Of a DNA stretch of 64,000 nt, positions 8,597 through 19,890 are shown piece by piece. The stretch lies in NCBI GenBank assembly GCA_036245525.1, contig BTPG01000007.1, positions 167,175,805 to 167,239,804 on the forward strand, written 5' to 3'. The translations under genes and the position numbers were made by a program. The notes below the pieces were generated by a model. The model made no database searches. It saw nothing but the letters and a program-made list of their open reading frames with translations, and had not been told where the DNA came from. Position 1 is the stretch's first letter; the number at the start of each line of letters is the position of its first letter. Source of the DNA: Semisulcospira habei (Eukaryota; Mollusca; Gastropoda; Semisulcospiridae).

Positions 8597-11022
8597 TAAT
8601 AATAATTACGGTATTTGTAATGCGCTTATCTTATAATAATTATAACTCTAAACGCGCACTCACAACTCGCGCACGCATGCGCACGCTTTAGACAATGACT
8701 CACGTACCACAAATAGTGAAAAACATTACGACGGTCAGCTTGCGGTGGGGAGTGTGGTGATATAGTGCTAGAACTGTTGAAAGAGGTGAGTTTTGAGGGC
8801 GGACTGGAAGGAAGAGAGAGAGTGTTTCTGACGAAGAGAGAGTGGGAGAGTGTTCCAGGTGGATGAATCGTAGACGGAGGAGCGGGGACCGAAAGTGTTG
8901 AGTTTGGTGCGAGGGACGTGGAGGCGGAGAGGGTCGGAGGCAGAGCGGAGGGAGCGGGAAGGTGTGTAGGGGTGAAGTAAGTTGGAGAGATAGGCAGGAG
9001 CGCAGTTGTTCAGGGATTTGTAGCAGAGAGACAGAATTTTGTATTGGATGCGTTGGGGGATGGGGAGCCAGTGAAGGAGTTTGAGCAGGGGTGTGATGTG
9101 GTCGGATTTTTTCTTTCTGAGGACGAGGCGGGCAGCATTGTTCTGGACGCGTTGGAGAGTGAAAGTGGTGGAGTGAGGGAGGCTGGAAAGGAGAGAGTTG
9201 CAGTAGTCGATGCGAGATAAGATGAGAGACACAGCAAGTTTGGTGGCAGCTTCGGTAGTGAGGTATTTTCTGATCTGATTGATTCTGCGGAGGTGGAAAT
9301 AACATGCCTGGGCCGTGGCGGAGACGAAGCTGGTCATGGACAGAGAGGAATCGAGGATAACGCTGAGGTTCTTGGCCGAGTCAGAGAGGGAGATGGGGGT
9401 GCTATCGAGTTGAAGGTGGAGAGAGGGAGGGAGCTGGGAGAGTTTCTGGCAAGTGCCTACCAGCATGGCTTCCGTTTTGTCGTCGTTCAGTTTAAGCTTG
9501 TTTGCTGTCATCCAGTTTTTCACGTCTTCGTAGCAGTCAGCCGTGCGAGTCAGTAGTGACTGAGTGTTGTCGAGTTTGTCTTTGTCTAGCAGCTGTGAGT
9601 CGTAAGCGTAGAGGTGGTGGTGTATGCGGTGAGACTGGATGATGTTGGACAGGGGAGAGGTGTAGAGTGTGAAAAGGACCGGGCCCAGGACGGACCCCTG
9701 TGGAACTCCGCAGGAGAGCGTGACTGGGTTGGAAGAGACGCCGTTGGTGGTGACGGACTGCTGTCTGTCGGAGAGGTAGGAGAGAAACCAGGAGTGAGCA
9801 GAGTCGGTGATGCCGAAGGAGTGGTGGAGTCGGTGGAGAAGGATAGAGTGGTCAATAGTGTCAAAGGCGGCAGAGAGATCGAGTAGTGTAAGAAGAGAGA
9901 TGTTGCCCGAGTCGGTGGAGAGAAGCAGATCGTTTAAGATATGTAGAAGGGCTGTTTCAGTGCTGTGATGTTTGCGATAGGCAGACTGGAATTGACTGAG
10001 GAGGTTGTTGTCGGTGAGGTGGAGGTTGAGCTGGTTGAGAACAACCTTCTCAAGAAGCTTGGACAGGAAAGAGATTGGAGACTGGGCGATAGTTCTTGAG
10101 TTCGTTTGGGTCGAGGTTGTGTTTTTTTGAGGAGAGGACGGACGATGGCGGACTTGAAGATATTGGGGACGGAGCAGTTTTCTAGAGATGAGTTGATGAT
10201 GTCGGTTATGAAAGGCAGAGGTTTTGGAAGCCGTCACGGTAGAGAGAAGCTTGGAGGGGGTCTAGTTCGCAGGTTTTGAAGGGCATGGACTTTATGGTCT
10301 TGAGGACTTCATCCTGAGAGACGGGGCGGAAGGACGAGAGGGAAGTGCCGGAAAAGGTGGGGTCGGGAGGGCAAGGCGGAGAAGGCAGAGTGTCGAGTGT
10401 GTTGCGCAGAGTTTGGATTTTGTCCGAAAAATAGGTAGAAAAGCGGACGGGAGTTCTTCTTTGCTGTGTGTGTTGGGGAGAGGAGAGTCTTTAGAAGTGC
10501 CTAGGAGTGTGTTCATGGTGGCGTAGAGGGTTTTGGAAGAAGTGGATTCCAGGATTTGGTTTTGAAGGTGTTTGCGTTTAGAGTAGGAGATCATTTTGCA
10601 GACTTTGGATCTAGTTGTTTGGACGATCTGTCTGTGAACGGTGAGGTCAGATGAGCGCCAGCGGCGTTCCGCTTGTCGGCGCTCGCGCTTGGCCTCATCT
10701 ATGTCGTCAGTGAGCCAGGGGGAGGGGAGTCGGTTGGGTATGGAGCAGGTGGTGACAGGGGCATGGGTGTCTAGAAGTTTTCGAAGGGAGGAATCGAAAT
10801 GGGATGCAAGATCAGGAGAGGGGGCGGGGTCCAAGAAAAGGTCGACAGCTTCATCAAAGAAGCTGTCGCGGTTGACAGATTTTAGTTTGCGACGAGCGAC
10901 AATGAGCTTGGTTTTTTTCGGGGGAGGTACATTGAGGGAGATGAGAATAGCGAGGTGGTCAGAGGGAAGCACAGAGGAGGTGTCAGAGTCGAGAAAGAGT
11001 TGAGAATAGAAAACAAAAGACA
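8523..11022 (-). mobile_element. L2/CR1-type LINE, 5' truncated
   Basis: Read on the minus strand the element starts inside the endonuclease domain near 11022, continues through the linker and reverse transcriptase, and ends in a 3' untranslated region followed by an (AAT)n tail at 8523-8600. A microsatellite 3' tail and the C-terminal block with LLKLLHWLPIPQRIQYKI are typical of the L2 branch of CR1-type LINEs. The 5' edge directly abuts the family D palindrome at 11023. Confidence 0.85.
8768..10237 (-). pseudogene. L2-type LINE ORF2 reverse transcriptase, C-terminal 489 codons
   Basis: A long uninterrupted frame covers most of the reverse transcriptase and the C-terminal region of the LINE protein. 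Recognisable blocks are SPISFLSKLLEKVV, LLDLSAAFDTIDHSIL, GVPQGSVLGPVLFTLYT, and C-terminal SLILSRIDYCNSLLSSLP and TWNTLPLSLR. The catalytic box that is normally YADD reads YAYD here (near 9601-9612), so one of the two metal-binding aspartates is replaced by tyrosine. The reading frame upstream is shifted near 10240, where the endonuclease-linker frame (10292-11023) stops. The protein is therefore predicted inactive even though the frame is long. The frame bias and identity are clear, and the family assignment rests on the motif order and the microsatellite tail. Confidence 0.85.
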
Positions 11023-11023
11023 T
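10292..11023 (-). pseudogene. L2-type LINE endonuclease end and linker
   Basis: The frame contains the end of an APE-type endonuclease (SSVLPSDHLAILISL, with the conserved SDH) followed by the linker region with PSPWLTDDIDEAKRERRQAERRWR, which is typical between endonuclease and reverse transcriptase. The N-terminal two thirds of the endonuclease are missing because the element is 5' truncated. A frameshift separates it from the reverse transcriptase frame; it ends in unrelated sequence after about residue 210. Confidence 0.8.
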
Positions 11024-11077
11024 TAATCATTCGAAACGTGCCGCCTATCCGGAGGCGGCACGTCTCGAATGAGTTAA
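11023..11077. mobile_element. Family D TTAA palindrome, short form
   Basis: A 55-bp palindrome between TTAA sites, lacking the central GATACGCGGC part present at 6713-6792. It abuts the 5' end of the L2-like LINE. Confidence 0.8.
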
Positions 11078-11284
11078 GTCCATTTTTGTGAAAAGAGAGA
11101 CTGTATTCCCCCTTCACACAGCACTGATAAGGAGCCAAAGAAGGGGCAGGGAAGAGGTGGAGGTCTTCCGACATGCCCCACTTTCCTCTATAACGGTTTC
11201 TATTGATATCCGCGTCTAATGCTAGTCCTTACATTACAGTTTAGAATTACACGAACTCTTACAGCCGCATACATCTGCACCAGA

Positions 11285-11392
11285 CATAGATCTCAATCAG
11301 CCCCCGCCGATAGCGGCGGCTCATGAGGATCTATGCTTCATGCTTGCCCTTTTTTCGTGAGGGGCTCATCCATTATTGCCAGTGGCCACAGG
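11285..11392. repeat. Partial family A element
   Basis: Hairpin arms with ATAGATCTCAATCAGCCCCCGCC and the complement, then a right part with GCCAGTGGCCACAG. The left terminus and TTAA sites are not preserved. Confidence 0.6.
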
Positions 11393-11487
11393 TGGGGATT
11401 TTTAAACACAAGTAAATCCAATGATTAAAACAACAACACAATCCGGGCCATAGGAACACCGATACAAGCACTGATGCAGACGATGGG

Positions 11488-11555
11488 AGAGGTATAGATC
11501 CTCATAAGCCCCCGCCTTTGCGGGGACTCTTGAGGATCTATGTCTCTTGCTGTGT
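11488..11555. repeat. Family A hairpin core
   Basis: The hairpin GAGGTATAGATCCTCATAAG and its near complement around CCCCCGCCTTTGCGGGG. The outer parts of the family are not clear. Confidence 0.65.
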
Positions 11556-11771
11556 TATTTTTTATCTCAAGAAGATGAGAAGTTTAGAATGTAATTCAAC
11601 AACGTTTTTGTATTTGTGTTACGATTTGCGCAGTTGAAGGCTTCAGCTTGGATTAAATGACGCTGTGCACGCGAGTGGGAGGAGAGTGTTAGCGGAATGG
11701 CCCAAGAGGTTCTCCAACCTTCAAACTGTTTAACAACGACACCGTTTTTTGTGTCTAGGGTGACATTTTAA

Positions 11772-11878
11772 AATGACTTGGCACACACACGCACACAAAC
11801 ACTGCATACGATCACACATACACACGCACATACACACACACACACAGACACACACACACGCACATACACACACACACA

Positions 11879-11969
<91 letters not shown>

Positions 11970-12084
11970 GACTAGCGTGAGTTATGACTAGGCTTGAACT
12001 TATCTGGCTGTGCTGTGAATAAAAAGACAGGAAGTCCTTTTGCGAAAACCGATATTTTCATTGTAATACAAACAAACAAACAAA

Positions 12085-12119
<35 letters not shown>

Positions 12120-12135
12120 GCGCACACGCACACAC
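11772..12135. repeat. CA microsatellites
   Basis: A long (CA)n tract lies at 11772-11967, with a second CAAA/CA tract at 12070-12135. Open frames across them are composition artefacts. Confidence 0.95.
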
Positions 12136-12359
12136 TGTAGTACAATTATTAAAAAATCTCGCTTGTCACAAAATGGTCTTACCGACTTTTGCCGTGACAG
12201 GACAGCTATAAGTCCCCCCCCCCCCCCATCCCCTACCCCGCCTCAATCCACACACATACATCCCCACCCCCATCCCCATCCCCACCCCCTGCCACGCTGA
12301 CGACCTCTACGGACCGGCCGCTTACAAACTTTTGTCCGCCAGTGCGGGCGTCATCAAAT

Positions 12360-12474
12360 CTAACCCTTTGGGTGTCGGTAGCGGTTTTTGTCGCGATGAT
12401 TCCTACAGGACGTCAGGATGTTGTTATTCCTGCAGGAATCATCGCGACTAAAACCGCTATCGACAGACAAAGGG

Positions 12475-12477
<3 letters not shown>
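12360..12477. mobile_element. Family C TTAA-type MITE
   Basis: CCCTTTGGGTGTCGGTAGCGG at the left and its near complement ending CAAAGGGTTAA at the right; the centre has a duplicated GATTCCTRCAGGA block. The left flank reads CTAA and the right TTAA. Confidence 0.8.

Positions 12478-12478
<1 letters not shown>

Positions 12479-12521
<43 letters not shown>
12479..12521. repeat. GA microsatellite at the LINE 3' edge
   Basis: A pure (GA)n run between the family C element and the 3' end of the I-like LINE. A second GA-rich run lies at the far side of the LINE near 19318-19341. Confidence 0.95.
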
Positions 12522-12525
<4 letters not shown>

Positions 12526-12698
12526 ATTATTGGTGTTTAACGCCGAGCAGGCGACTAAGGCCATCTCACGGCGGGATGGGTAGACTAAAAGCAAGGTCTT
12601 AAAGACAAGATGTAAGTATAGCTTAAAAATATGGCAGGCTAAAATGTCGCACGAGTCTTTAAAAGAAACTCACAAACCAGATAGTACGTTAGAGTACT

Positions 12699-12860
12699 TT
12701 AAGAGTTTGAGGGTGGAGTGATGTTTTGCAGAGATTCCGAAACTTTGTCCAGGTCCATTCCGGCCGCCTGCAGATGAGGTCGGACACGGAAGGAAAGTGG
12801 ACGGACAGCTCCCGGATGGGCATCGTAAATCTCTGCAAACGACGGGTTAAGAGTTTGAGG
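12699..12860. repeat. Extra copy of an ORF2 segment inserted in the LINE 3' region
   Basis: Positions 12711-12850 nearly duplicate 13873-14009, which is native ORF2 sequence between the reverse transcriptase and RNase H. The extra copy is bounded on both sides by the direct repeat TTAAGAGTTTGAGG (12699-12712 and 12847-12860), as if inserted with a 14-bp target duplication. Confidence 0.75.
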
Positions 12861-13145
12861 AGAATCTTGATATTTGAGTACTTTAAAAGAAACGTCTACA
12901 GACTCTCAAAAAGGGCAAAATAAAGAAATTCACATAGTCTATGAATGCTTAGATCTTGTTTAAAATATTGCAATCTCTCAAGAAATTGAAGATTTTGTCC
13001 GGGGGAACATCCCGGAACAAAACCTTCAAGGAGTCTGCTGTGAAGCGTTTATATATGGTGTCAGATCGGCACAAAGCAGCAAAAAGTGTCGAACAGAAAA
13101 ATGCTCGTCACTGGCAAAACACCATGGACGCTCATCCTGTTTTAG

Positions 13146-13850
13146 TTAGTAAGAGTGCGTAACATACGTGTGCCCGATGTGGAGCCGAATAAGGACAGTC
13201 TCCTCACGGCGGCTGCCGCAGCGATGAGGTAGACTGTCGGACACTGTAGGAAGAGCCTCATGAAGCTTGTTCCCTTCCTCTTTGTCCCACTCGGACTGCC
13301 ACTCGCGGGCTATGTACGCACTAATCACAGGTTTAAAATCACTATGAACAGTCTGTGTGTCAGGGACAGGGTCATTGCGGGCACTGTTGGCAGCAGAATC
13401 TGCGATCCTGTTGCCTTCGATGCCCACATGCCCTGGGACCCAAATAAAAATGATGTCATAATATTCCTTCATCAAGTCCGCGTAAAGCTCTCTAATCTGC
13501 ACCAGCAGTGGATGGTCTGTTCCCGCGCCCTGAAGGGCCCGCAGGGCAGAAAGAGAGTCAGACAGAATCAGGAAGTTCCTTTCCCGAGACTGATAGGCAT
13601 GCTTGAGTGCCAGCAGAATTGCCTGCAGTTCTGCAGTAAATACAGAGGAATGGTCAGCGAGGCGGAGCTTAAATGGGCGTCTAGGATGGCGAGACGACAC
13701 TGCAGCCGCAGCCACTCTTCCATCCTCAGACTTTGACCCATCCGTATAAAGACGACAATAGCCAGGAAAACTTGAAAGGAGTTCATTGAGGCTCTGTTGG
13801 TATATGGACGGTGGAGTACAGTCCTTCTTGTGGGCGGTCAAGTCCAGCAA
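13146..13850 (-). pseudogene. I-like LINE RNase H domain
   Basis: The frame encodes an RNase H fold: LYTDGSKSEDGRVAAAAV (first catalytic Asp in TDGS), SVFTAELQAILLAL (Glu), FLILSDSLSALRAL (Asp) and WVPGHVGIEGNRIADSAA (terminal catalytic Asp). The four-acid set is intact. After it comes a short tail with the R-L-x-x-G-H-T block typical of these LINEs, cut by a stop near 13146 (the remaining homologous tail continues in another frame). It would have removed RNA from the RNA-DNA hybrid during reverse transcription. Confidence 0.85.
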
Positions 13851-14009
13851 GATGTCAAGAACTGATTAGCCAGGGTGGAGTGATGTTTTGCAGAGATTCC
13901 GAAACTTTGTCCAGGTCCATTCCGGCCGCCTGCAGATGAGGTCGGACACGGAAGGAAAGTGGACGGACAGCTCAATGGGCATCGTAAATCTCTGCAAACG
14001 ACGGGTTAA

Positions 14010-16077
14010 AAACACAATCATAGGCAGGGGTGTAGGGGGCTCTGGATAGAGGTAGTACCTTTGCTGTTCGGCAGCTGCGTCCTACATAGGACGGACGGAC
14101 ATCACTGGTCCTCATCCATCTCCTTAATCTCTCACGTGCTGGCTCCAAGCGACACACCCTGGCAAACCACCTCAGCTGGTGGGCTAAACCACGTGAGGGG
14201 GTGGTGTTCACATTGTACCACTAGGCGGATGAGCTGTTTCTGACAGCCAACGGCTAGAGGATGGAGGAGATCAGGTTGGATCCAACGGCCAAATGTGGGG
14301 GAGTAAACCCTTCAAATCAGGAGTGGAGCCCCGAAGGCAGACAGCTGCCTGTATTCACGCACTGTTCTGGCAGCTCCTGCAGCCAAACTGATGCCAAACG
14401 TACTGCTTTGCATTCCTTTGGATACATCAGCGAGGCCGAGAGGGGGATCTTGACGACTGGGCATCCCAGGATCTCCATACACTTCGCCCAGGCTTGCGCA
14501 CTGGCTTGCGCACTGGAGAGGTCACTCCAGTGACTGACCCAGCAAGCGCATACTCCATTATCTTCCGAGACAGGATGCCGAAATCATAGGCAGGATTGTC
14601 TGGATGGGCCTTCAGCCTCAGAACGTAGCTAAGCATGAGGCGGATGCGGCGGAGCTTAAGAGAAGGCTTCCCTGCCTCGGCATACAGACTAGGAACTGGA
14701 GATGTCCTGAAGGCCCCCAGACATATGCGCAGACCTTGATGGTGGATTGTGTTCAGACGCTGTAGAACAGACTTGGAAGCCGAGCCATATACCACAGAAC
14801 CGTAATCCATTTTGGACCGAACAAGGGCCCAGTACAGTCGAAGTAAGACAATGCGGTCTGCACCCCAGTCAGTACGACCAACGACACGAAGAACGTCGAG
14901 GGCCTTCTGACAAGAGGTTCTAAGGTAAGTAATATGTTTGCAGAAGGTCAGTCTTTTGTCAAAGATGACCCCCAGAAACTTTGCCTCTTCGGCCACCTTA
15001 ATTGGCACTCCAGCAATGCTCAGGCTAGGTTCTGGGGAAACAAATTCGTCTGGTTAGTAAAATGCACACAGGCTGTCTTGGAGGGCGAGAATCTGAATCC
15101 GTTGAGAGACACCCACCCCTGGATGTGATGAACGCACAGTTGCAAGCGCCTCTCAAGGTACGCAAGCCCTCGACCTCGTGCACACAAAGCAAAGTCGTCC
15201 ACAAACAAAGAGCATTCAGAATCATCCTTGACGGCCTTTACAATGTTATTAATTTTAATATGCTAAATAAAACAGGAGATAAAATGCTGCCCTGCGGGAC
15301 ACCCATCTCCTGTTCAAAGGAGTTGGACAGGATGGAGCCCACACGCACATGGAACGACCGGTTAGACCAAAAATTGTGAATACAAACGGGCAGGTGCCCT
15401 TTAAAACCCATGTCCGACATATCAGACATTATACCATACTTCCAGGTAGTGTCAAACGCCTTCTCAAGATCGAAGAAAATTGCATCGACATGCTGCTTGT
15501 TGACAAAAGCATCTCGGATAAACGACTCAAAGCAGACTAGATGGTCAGTTGTGCTACGGAAGCGCCGGAAACCGCACTGGAGGTCTGTGATGAGACCTTG
15601 TGACTCAAGATGCCACACCAGGCAGGCGTTGACCAAGCGTTCCATAGTTTTGCATAAACATAAAGTCAAAGCGATTGGCCGGTAGTTGCCCGGGTCGGAA
15701 GGATCCTTACCCGGCTTGGGGATTGGCACAACCACAGCCTGACGCCAAGATGGCGGAAAATGACTAGTTATCCAGATATGGTTAAAGGCCTTGTGAAGTA
15801 CAAGGAGTGAATCCTCAGGCAGATGTGTTAGGAGCTGATAGTGGATGGTATCTAATCCAGCAGCAGAGTCAGTACATTTGTGCATGGCTTGCTGCAATTC
15901 TGAAAACGTAAAAAGGGCATTATAGTCTTCCGAGTTATCCGATATAAAATCACAAGTACAAGACACTCGCTTCTTCTTCTTCTCTCTCTGGAAGATAGGT
16001 GAATAATGCTCTGTTGAAGAATTATGGGCAATGGTGGAGGCAAGCAAATTGGCCACAGCCTTTTTATCCGTGACCAA
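14010..16077 (-). pseudogene. I-like LINE reverse transcriptase
   Basis: The fingers and palm are in the frame 15238-16077: FPPSWRQAVVVPIPKPGKDPS, NYRPIALTLCLCKTMERLV, IFFDLEKAFDTTW (catalytic Asp) and GVPQGSILSPVLF. A shift near 15225 moves to the next frame with LFVDDFALCARG (the catalytic FVDD box), then 14427-15008 carries the thumb-like part (AEEAKFLGVIFDKRLTFCKHI and RSKMDYGSVVYGSASKS). Further C-terminal sequence continues in broken frames to about 14010. The catalytic residues survive but the frame is disrupted at least twice. Confidence 0.85.
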
Positions 16078-16220
16078 ACTGGCACCATCTCAAAGATGGC
16101 CAACAGAAGCCGAGCCACCCCCGCCCCTAATTCTTCGAACAGCCTTCCAGACTTTTTGGGATGGAGTCCTAGAAGATAAAGATGAGACGAAGCGTCTCCA
16201 GGAAGCACGGCGTTCACGTT

Positions 16221-17205
16221 TTAAAATGTAACGGGCACCGCCCGCTGTCTTTTAAATGTTAAAATATTCGCTTGCGACGGATTACGGAAAGCACGTCGCT
16301 GAGCAGATCTGAGCATTTTTTGGGCCTTGCGGCACTCTTCATTGAACCATGGTACTCTCGGCTTCCGAGGGAGTGATGTGGCAGTTCTAGGGATGGTTTC
16401 ACCTGCTACGTCCAACAAAATAGAAGTAAAACAAGAAACAGGTTCTTCAGCTGACATGACCATCTTCTCTGTAAGACGAGACTGACAAAGGGAGGCGAAC
16501 AGAGGCCAGTTAGCTTTCTTAAGATTCCAGCGCCCCGCTGGCGAATCCTCCTCAAAGCTGACCGATGACAGGACTACTGGGAAGTGGTCACTACCACACA
16601 GATCGTCGTGAATTTTCCAGTCAAAGTCCAGCATGAGAGAAGGATCACACACAGTGAGGTCTAGAACAGAACTAGATCCTGAACCTGGGTTAGAGTACGT
16701 AGGTGAGCCATCGTTAAAGACACATAGGTTAAGGTGAGAAAAAACATCTTCTAACATCTGACCTCTGCCGTCATAGTGGTCACTACCCGAAAGGTGAGCG
16801 TGACAGCTAAAATCCCCCATGAGAATAAAGGGAGGGGACAGTTGATCTACTAAGTTAAAAATATCATTACTACAGACCCGCAGGGATGGTGGCAGGTAAA
16901 CACTGCATATGGTTATGGTCTTCTTCAAGGTGACCCGAGCTGCGACAGCCTGAAGACAGGTGTCGATGCTAACGGGGCTACATAAAATTTAGCTACTAAT
17001 GAAAAGAGCCACTCCACCCGAGCGCCTCTCCGAATCAGAGCCTTTATGTATAACGTTAAAACAATTAAAGGACACAGAGTCAGAAGTCTTCAGGTAAGTC
17101 TCCTGAAGAGAGATTACTGAGGGGTTATAGAACTTGACTAAAAGACGTAATTCCTCAAAGTTAGGTTGAAAACCATGATAATTTCACTGAAGCAGAGAGT
17201 ACATA
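16221..17205 (-). pseudogene. I-like LINE APE endonuclease
   Basis: The minus strand reads the N-terminal endonuclease blocks (LQETYLKTSD with the catalytic Glu) at about 17000-17200, then a stop near 16990, then a long frame 16221-16928 with FILMGDFSCHAHLSGSD (GDF), TYSNPGSGSSSVLDLTV and CGSDHFPVVLS (SDH). This enzyme nicks target DNA to prime reverse transcription. One in-frame stop makes this copy a pseudogene. Confidence 0.85.
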
Positions 17206-17399
17206 ATTATGTCTTATCTGGGGGTGAAGAGTTCATCCCCCCCCCCCTTTCCTTTGCCGTGGAAGGAGTTGAAGAAACAGAGGGGGGCTGGCTCCCGGGC
17301 CTCCTCTGGTTCTTCGGAGATGAAGGGGGTGGAGCGGCCGCAGAATCAGCAACGACAACTTCCACTCCCTCCATCCGCTCCTCCAATACAGCATATTTG

Positions 17400-18620
17400 T
17401 TTTGAAGGGGGACATCAGTGTTCCCCTTCTGGGCCCGCGCTCACAGCGGTCCCATAGATTTCTTAGACTTCTGGTCCTGGGCAGTGTTCCTGCCGCTAGA
17501 GTTAGCGGACTTAAAAGGCTGACCAGAGCCAGAAGCCTTTGGATTTGACAAACTAACAGGTTTGGGTGGGGGCTGAGGTTTAAGGGCAACAGAAGGCGGC
17601 ACTACCGGACCGGCAGTGTCCGCCTTCTGCGTTCCCTGGCTCCTCGTCACCACCGGAGGAGGGTTACTCTCCATGGGCGAGAGGAGCCGAGGCTCCGCCC
17701 CCAACCAAGAAGTTGGGGTTTGTCATGAGAAGTCTTTGGTGGGGCGCTTGCCTGCCACCGCTGCACTGAAAGTATACACAGAGGTGTTAGAGGTTGGGGC
17801 AGCCGCAGCTGTACCAGGGCCTTCAACCAGTTTTTTGGCATCCAGAAAGGACAGCCCCTTCTCCACACGCACCTGCTGAATCTTGCACTCGGATATCCAA
17901 CGAGGGCATTTCTTATCCGAAGTGATATGCGCCCCCTGGCAATTCACACACTGTGCAGGACTCAGCAGTGTCTGGGCTTAGTGCAACGGGCGCATGATGC
18001 CTCTGCCTGGCGGCATGTCTTCTGCCCATGGCCATACTTTTGGCACTTAAAGCACCGGAGGGGGAGAGGGACGTACTTCTTCACTTTCAAGGAGTATAGT
18101 AGTAACCTCCCCAGTAGGAGGGGTGGGGGTGCCAAACGTCAGGATGATGGTAGGGAGACGGATCTCCCCCACCACCTCGCTTGGAACCGAAGCGCCTGAC
18201 GTAAGTCACCCCGTGAGACTTAAGGTTCCGTACAAGTTCATCTTCTGACAGTTCTGCCAAAGCTTGATCTTTGATTACGCCTCTTGACGAATTCATAGTT
18301 TTGTGTGGTGTCACCTCCACTGGAGTGTCTCCGATGGAAGAGAGCCCCAGTAGCCCGCTGGAGTGTGCCCGGGTACGGCACTCTACCAGCAAGTCACCAG
18401 ACCTGAGGCGCTGGGCATCAGGCCTGCCAACACGGCTCCTGAGGGTCTCCGCAACCAGAAAAGGATGTAGCTTGGAAACAGGTTTCTCCTTCACCTTGCT
18501 ATGGACAATGAGGAAGCGAGGTCATACGGCCGACGCCTGAGGCGTCGCTTCCTCACAGTCCGAGTCACTGTCATGTTCAATGTCGGTGGCTATGTGCCAC
18601 TTCTGTGCAAGTTTTTGTTT
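17400..18620 (-). pseudogene. I-like LINE ORF1 (gag-like) with CCHC zinc knuckles
   Basis: Minus-strand frames hold an N-terminal region (VSKLHPFLVAETLRSRVG, DLLVECRTRAHSSGLLGL, TPHKTMNSSRGVIKD and LVRNLKSHGVTYVRRFG, near 18190-18500) and then the zinc-knuckle region: CFKCQKYGHGQKTC, CARCTKPRHC and CVNCQGAHITSDKKC between 18060 and 17900. The C-terminal part is rich in Pro, Ala and Ser. Stops (for example near 18535) and shifts (near 17950) break the frame. The domain order matches RNA-binding gag-like proteins of I-group LINEs. Confidence 0.75.
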
Positions 18621-19442
18621 TTTTGTTTTTTCCATATTATAATAGTAGAGATATTCATCCCCCGGGGGTCCCCGCCCGCCACCGAACCCAACAAGGGAAA
18701 GTGCAACTGTCGGCGGGTCTCCAGCCGACGCACAATGGAGACTGCCCGAAAGATATACTCAAGGGGGTTAGCCCGATTGAACCGTCTGAGCCACCGCCTT
18801 CTATCACACTGTTGAATGCAGGGGAATACTGGCGTAAAGCACCTAATCAGCAGCTGAGGCTATAGCATGGTGCTCCGTATAGCAACCCGCATGTCAACAG
18901 TGGGATAGGGCTCAAAGTGACAAGAGCCAATTGACTAGGCCGGTACGACTAGCCTCGCGTTTAGGTACTGAGAAGTCAAGGCCAAAGTGGAGTGTTGGCA
19001 CCAGTGAGCCGCAACCCAAAGGGAACCTCAGCCACCAGGATCCTCTTCTCCCCCGACACGGGTCTCCAAGCACGGCAAACACTTGGGATCCAAAGGACCA
19101 AAAGCTCACGAGTATTTTTAAGGACCAATCCAGCATGGTAGGACCTGGGTTATCACAGCTCCTCAAAAACAGGACCAGTGAAAAAGACTGAACAACATAT
19201 CTGCTGACATCAAGTCCTAATCCTGGACAAGGATGGCACCCCTCTGCTAGCCCACTCAGTCAGTGACTGAGGAGACTACCCACCCACGCCACGTGGAGGC
19301 CGGTGCCTAGTGGGCGAGAGGGAGAGAGAGAGAGAGGGAGATAAACCCAATCTAAAGCAAGAGAATTCTCCACAACTGCTAAGTATTACCTATGCCATAG
19401 AATCTGATTTGAGCAACCTCTCTTGTGAGAGATCATCTGTCA

Positions 19443-19609
19443 TTAACCCATTCAACCCCGGGACTCTACAGCACGAGATGGATTGATCATGATAATTCAA
19501 GGGTAGTGCCAGATGAGCTTGGCGCCTTCCATCTCCCACAACTGGTACATCAGTCGTTAGGAAGCGCCTCCAAAGTTTGAGAAATGGGACCTTGGGGTAA
19601 AAGGATTAA
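19443..19609. mobile_element. Family B MITE, half hairpin
   Basis: TTAA at both ends and family B termini. Only the left hairpin arm (CAGATGAGCTTGGCGCC) remains; the right arm is deleted up to the CCATCTCC block. Confidence 0.8.
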
Positions 19610-19707
19610 AGACCAATCTAAAGTAAGACAACTCTCCGGGATCACATAACTTATACAGGAAAACCTATCTTGAGCGAACCATCTCATAACAGATCACATT
19701 TTTATCT

Positions 19708-19890
19708 TTAACTCCTTCCCTGCCGCTGTACGTACATTTATATTTCTGAAACGGCCTGGGTTCATTCAGCGACCAATAGCCAGAAGAGGCATAGATCCTC
19801 ATGAGCCCCCGTAGTCGCGGGGGCTCATGATGGATCTATGTCTCTTGCAGTTGGATCGTGTGCACTTTTTCCCTGCAGTGAAGGGGTTAA
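19708..19890. mobile_element. Family A TTAA-type MITE
   Basis: TTAACTCCTTCCCTGCC at the left, CTGCAGTGAAGGGGTTAA at the right, and a 29-bp-arm hairpin around CCCCCGTAGTCGCGGGGG. Confidence 0.85.

Larger units (their letters stand above)
12522..19317 (-). mobile_element. I-like LINE with gag, endonuclease, RT and RNase H, nearly full length
   Basis: On the minus strand the element reads: 5' untranslated region (about 19317-18620), gag-like ORF1, APE endonuclease, reverse transcriptase, RNase H, then a 3' region ending in a GATT-type tail at 12522. Presence of a C-terminal RNase H and CCHC zinc knuckles in ORF1 places it in the I group (I or Nimb-like; exact clade not decided). All reading frames are broken by stops or shifts, so it is a dead copy of about 6.8 kb. 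The 5' end is inferred from the GC-rich leader that stops at the GA-rich run. Confidence 0.8.

Noticed and set aside
11730..11991. Several open frames rich in Cys-Val or Thr-His
   Set aside because: They are translations of the CA microsatellite in both directions.
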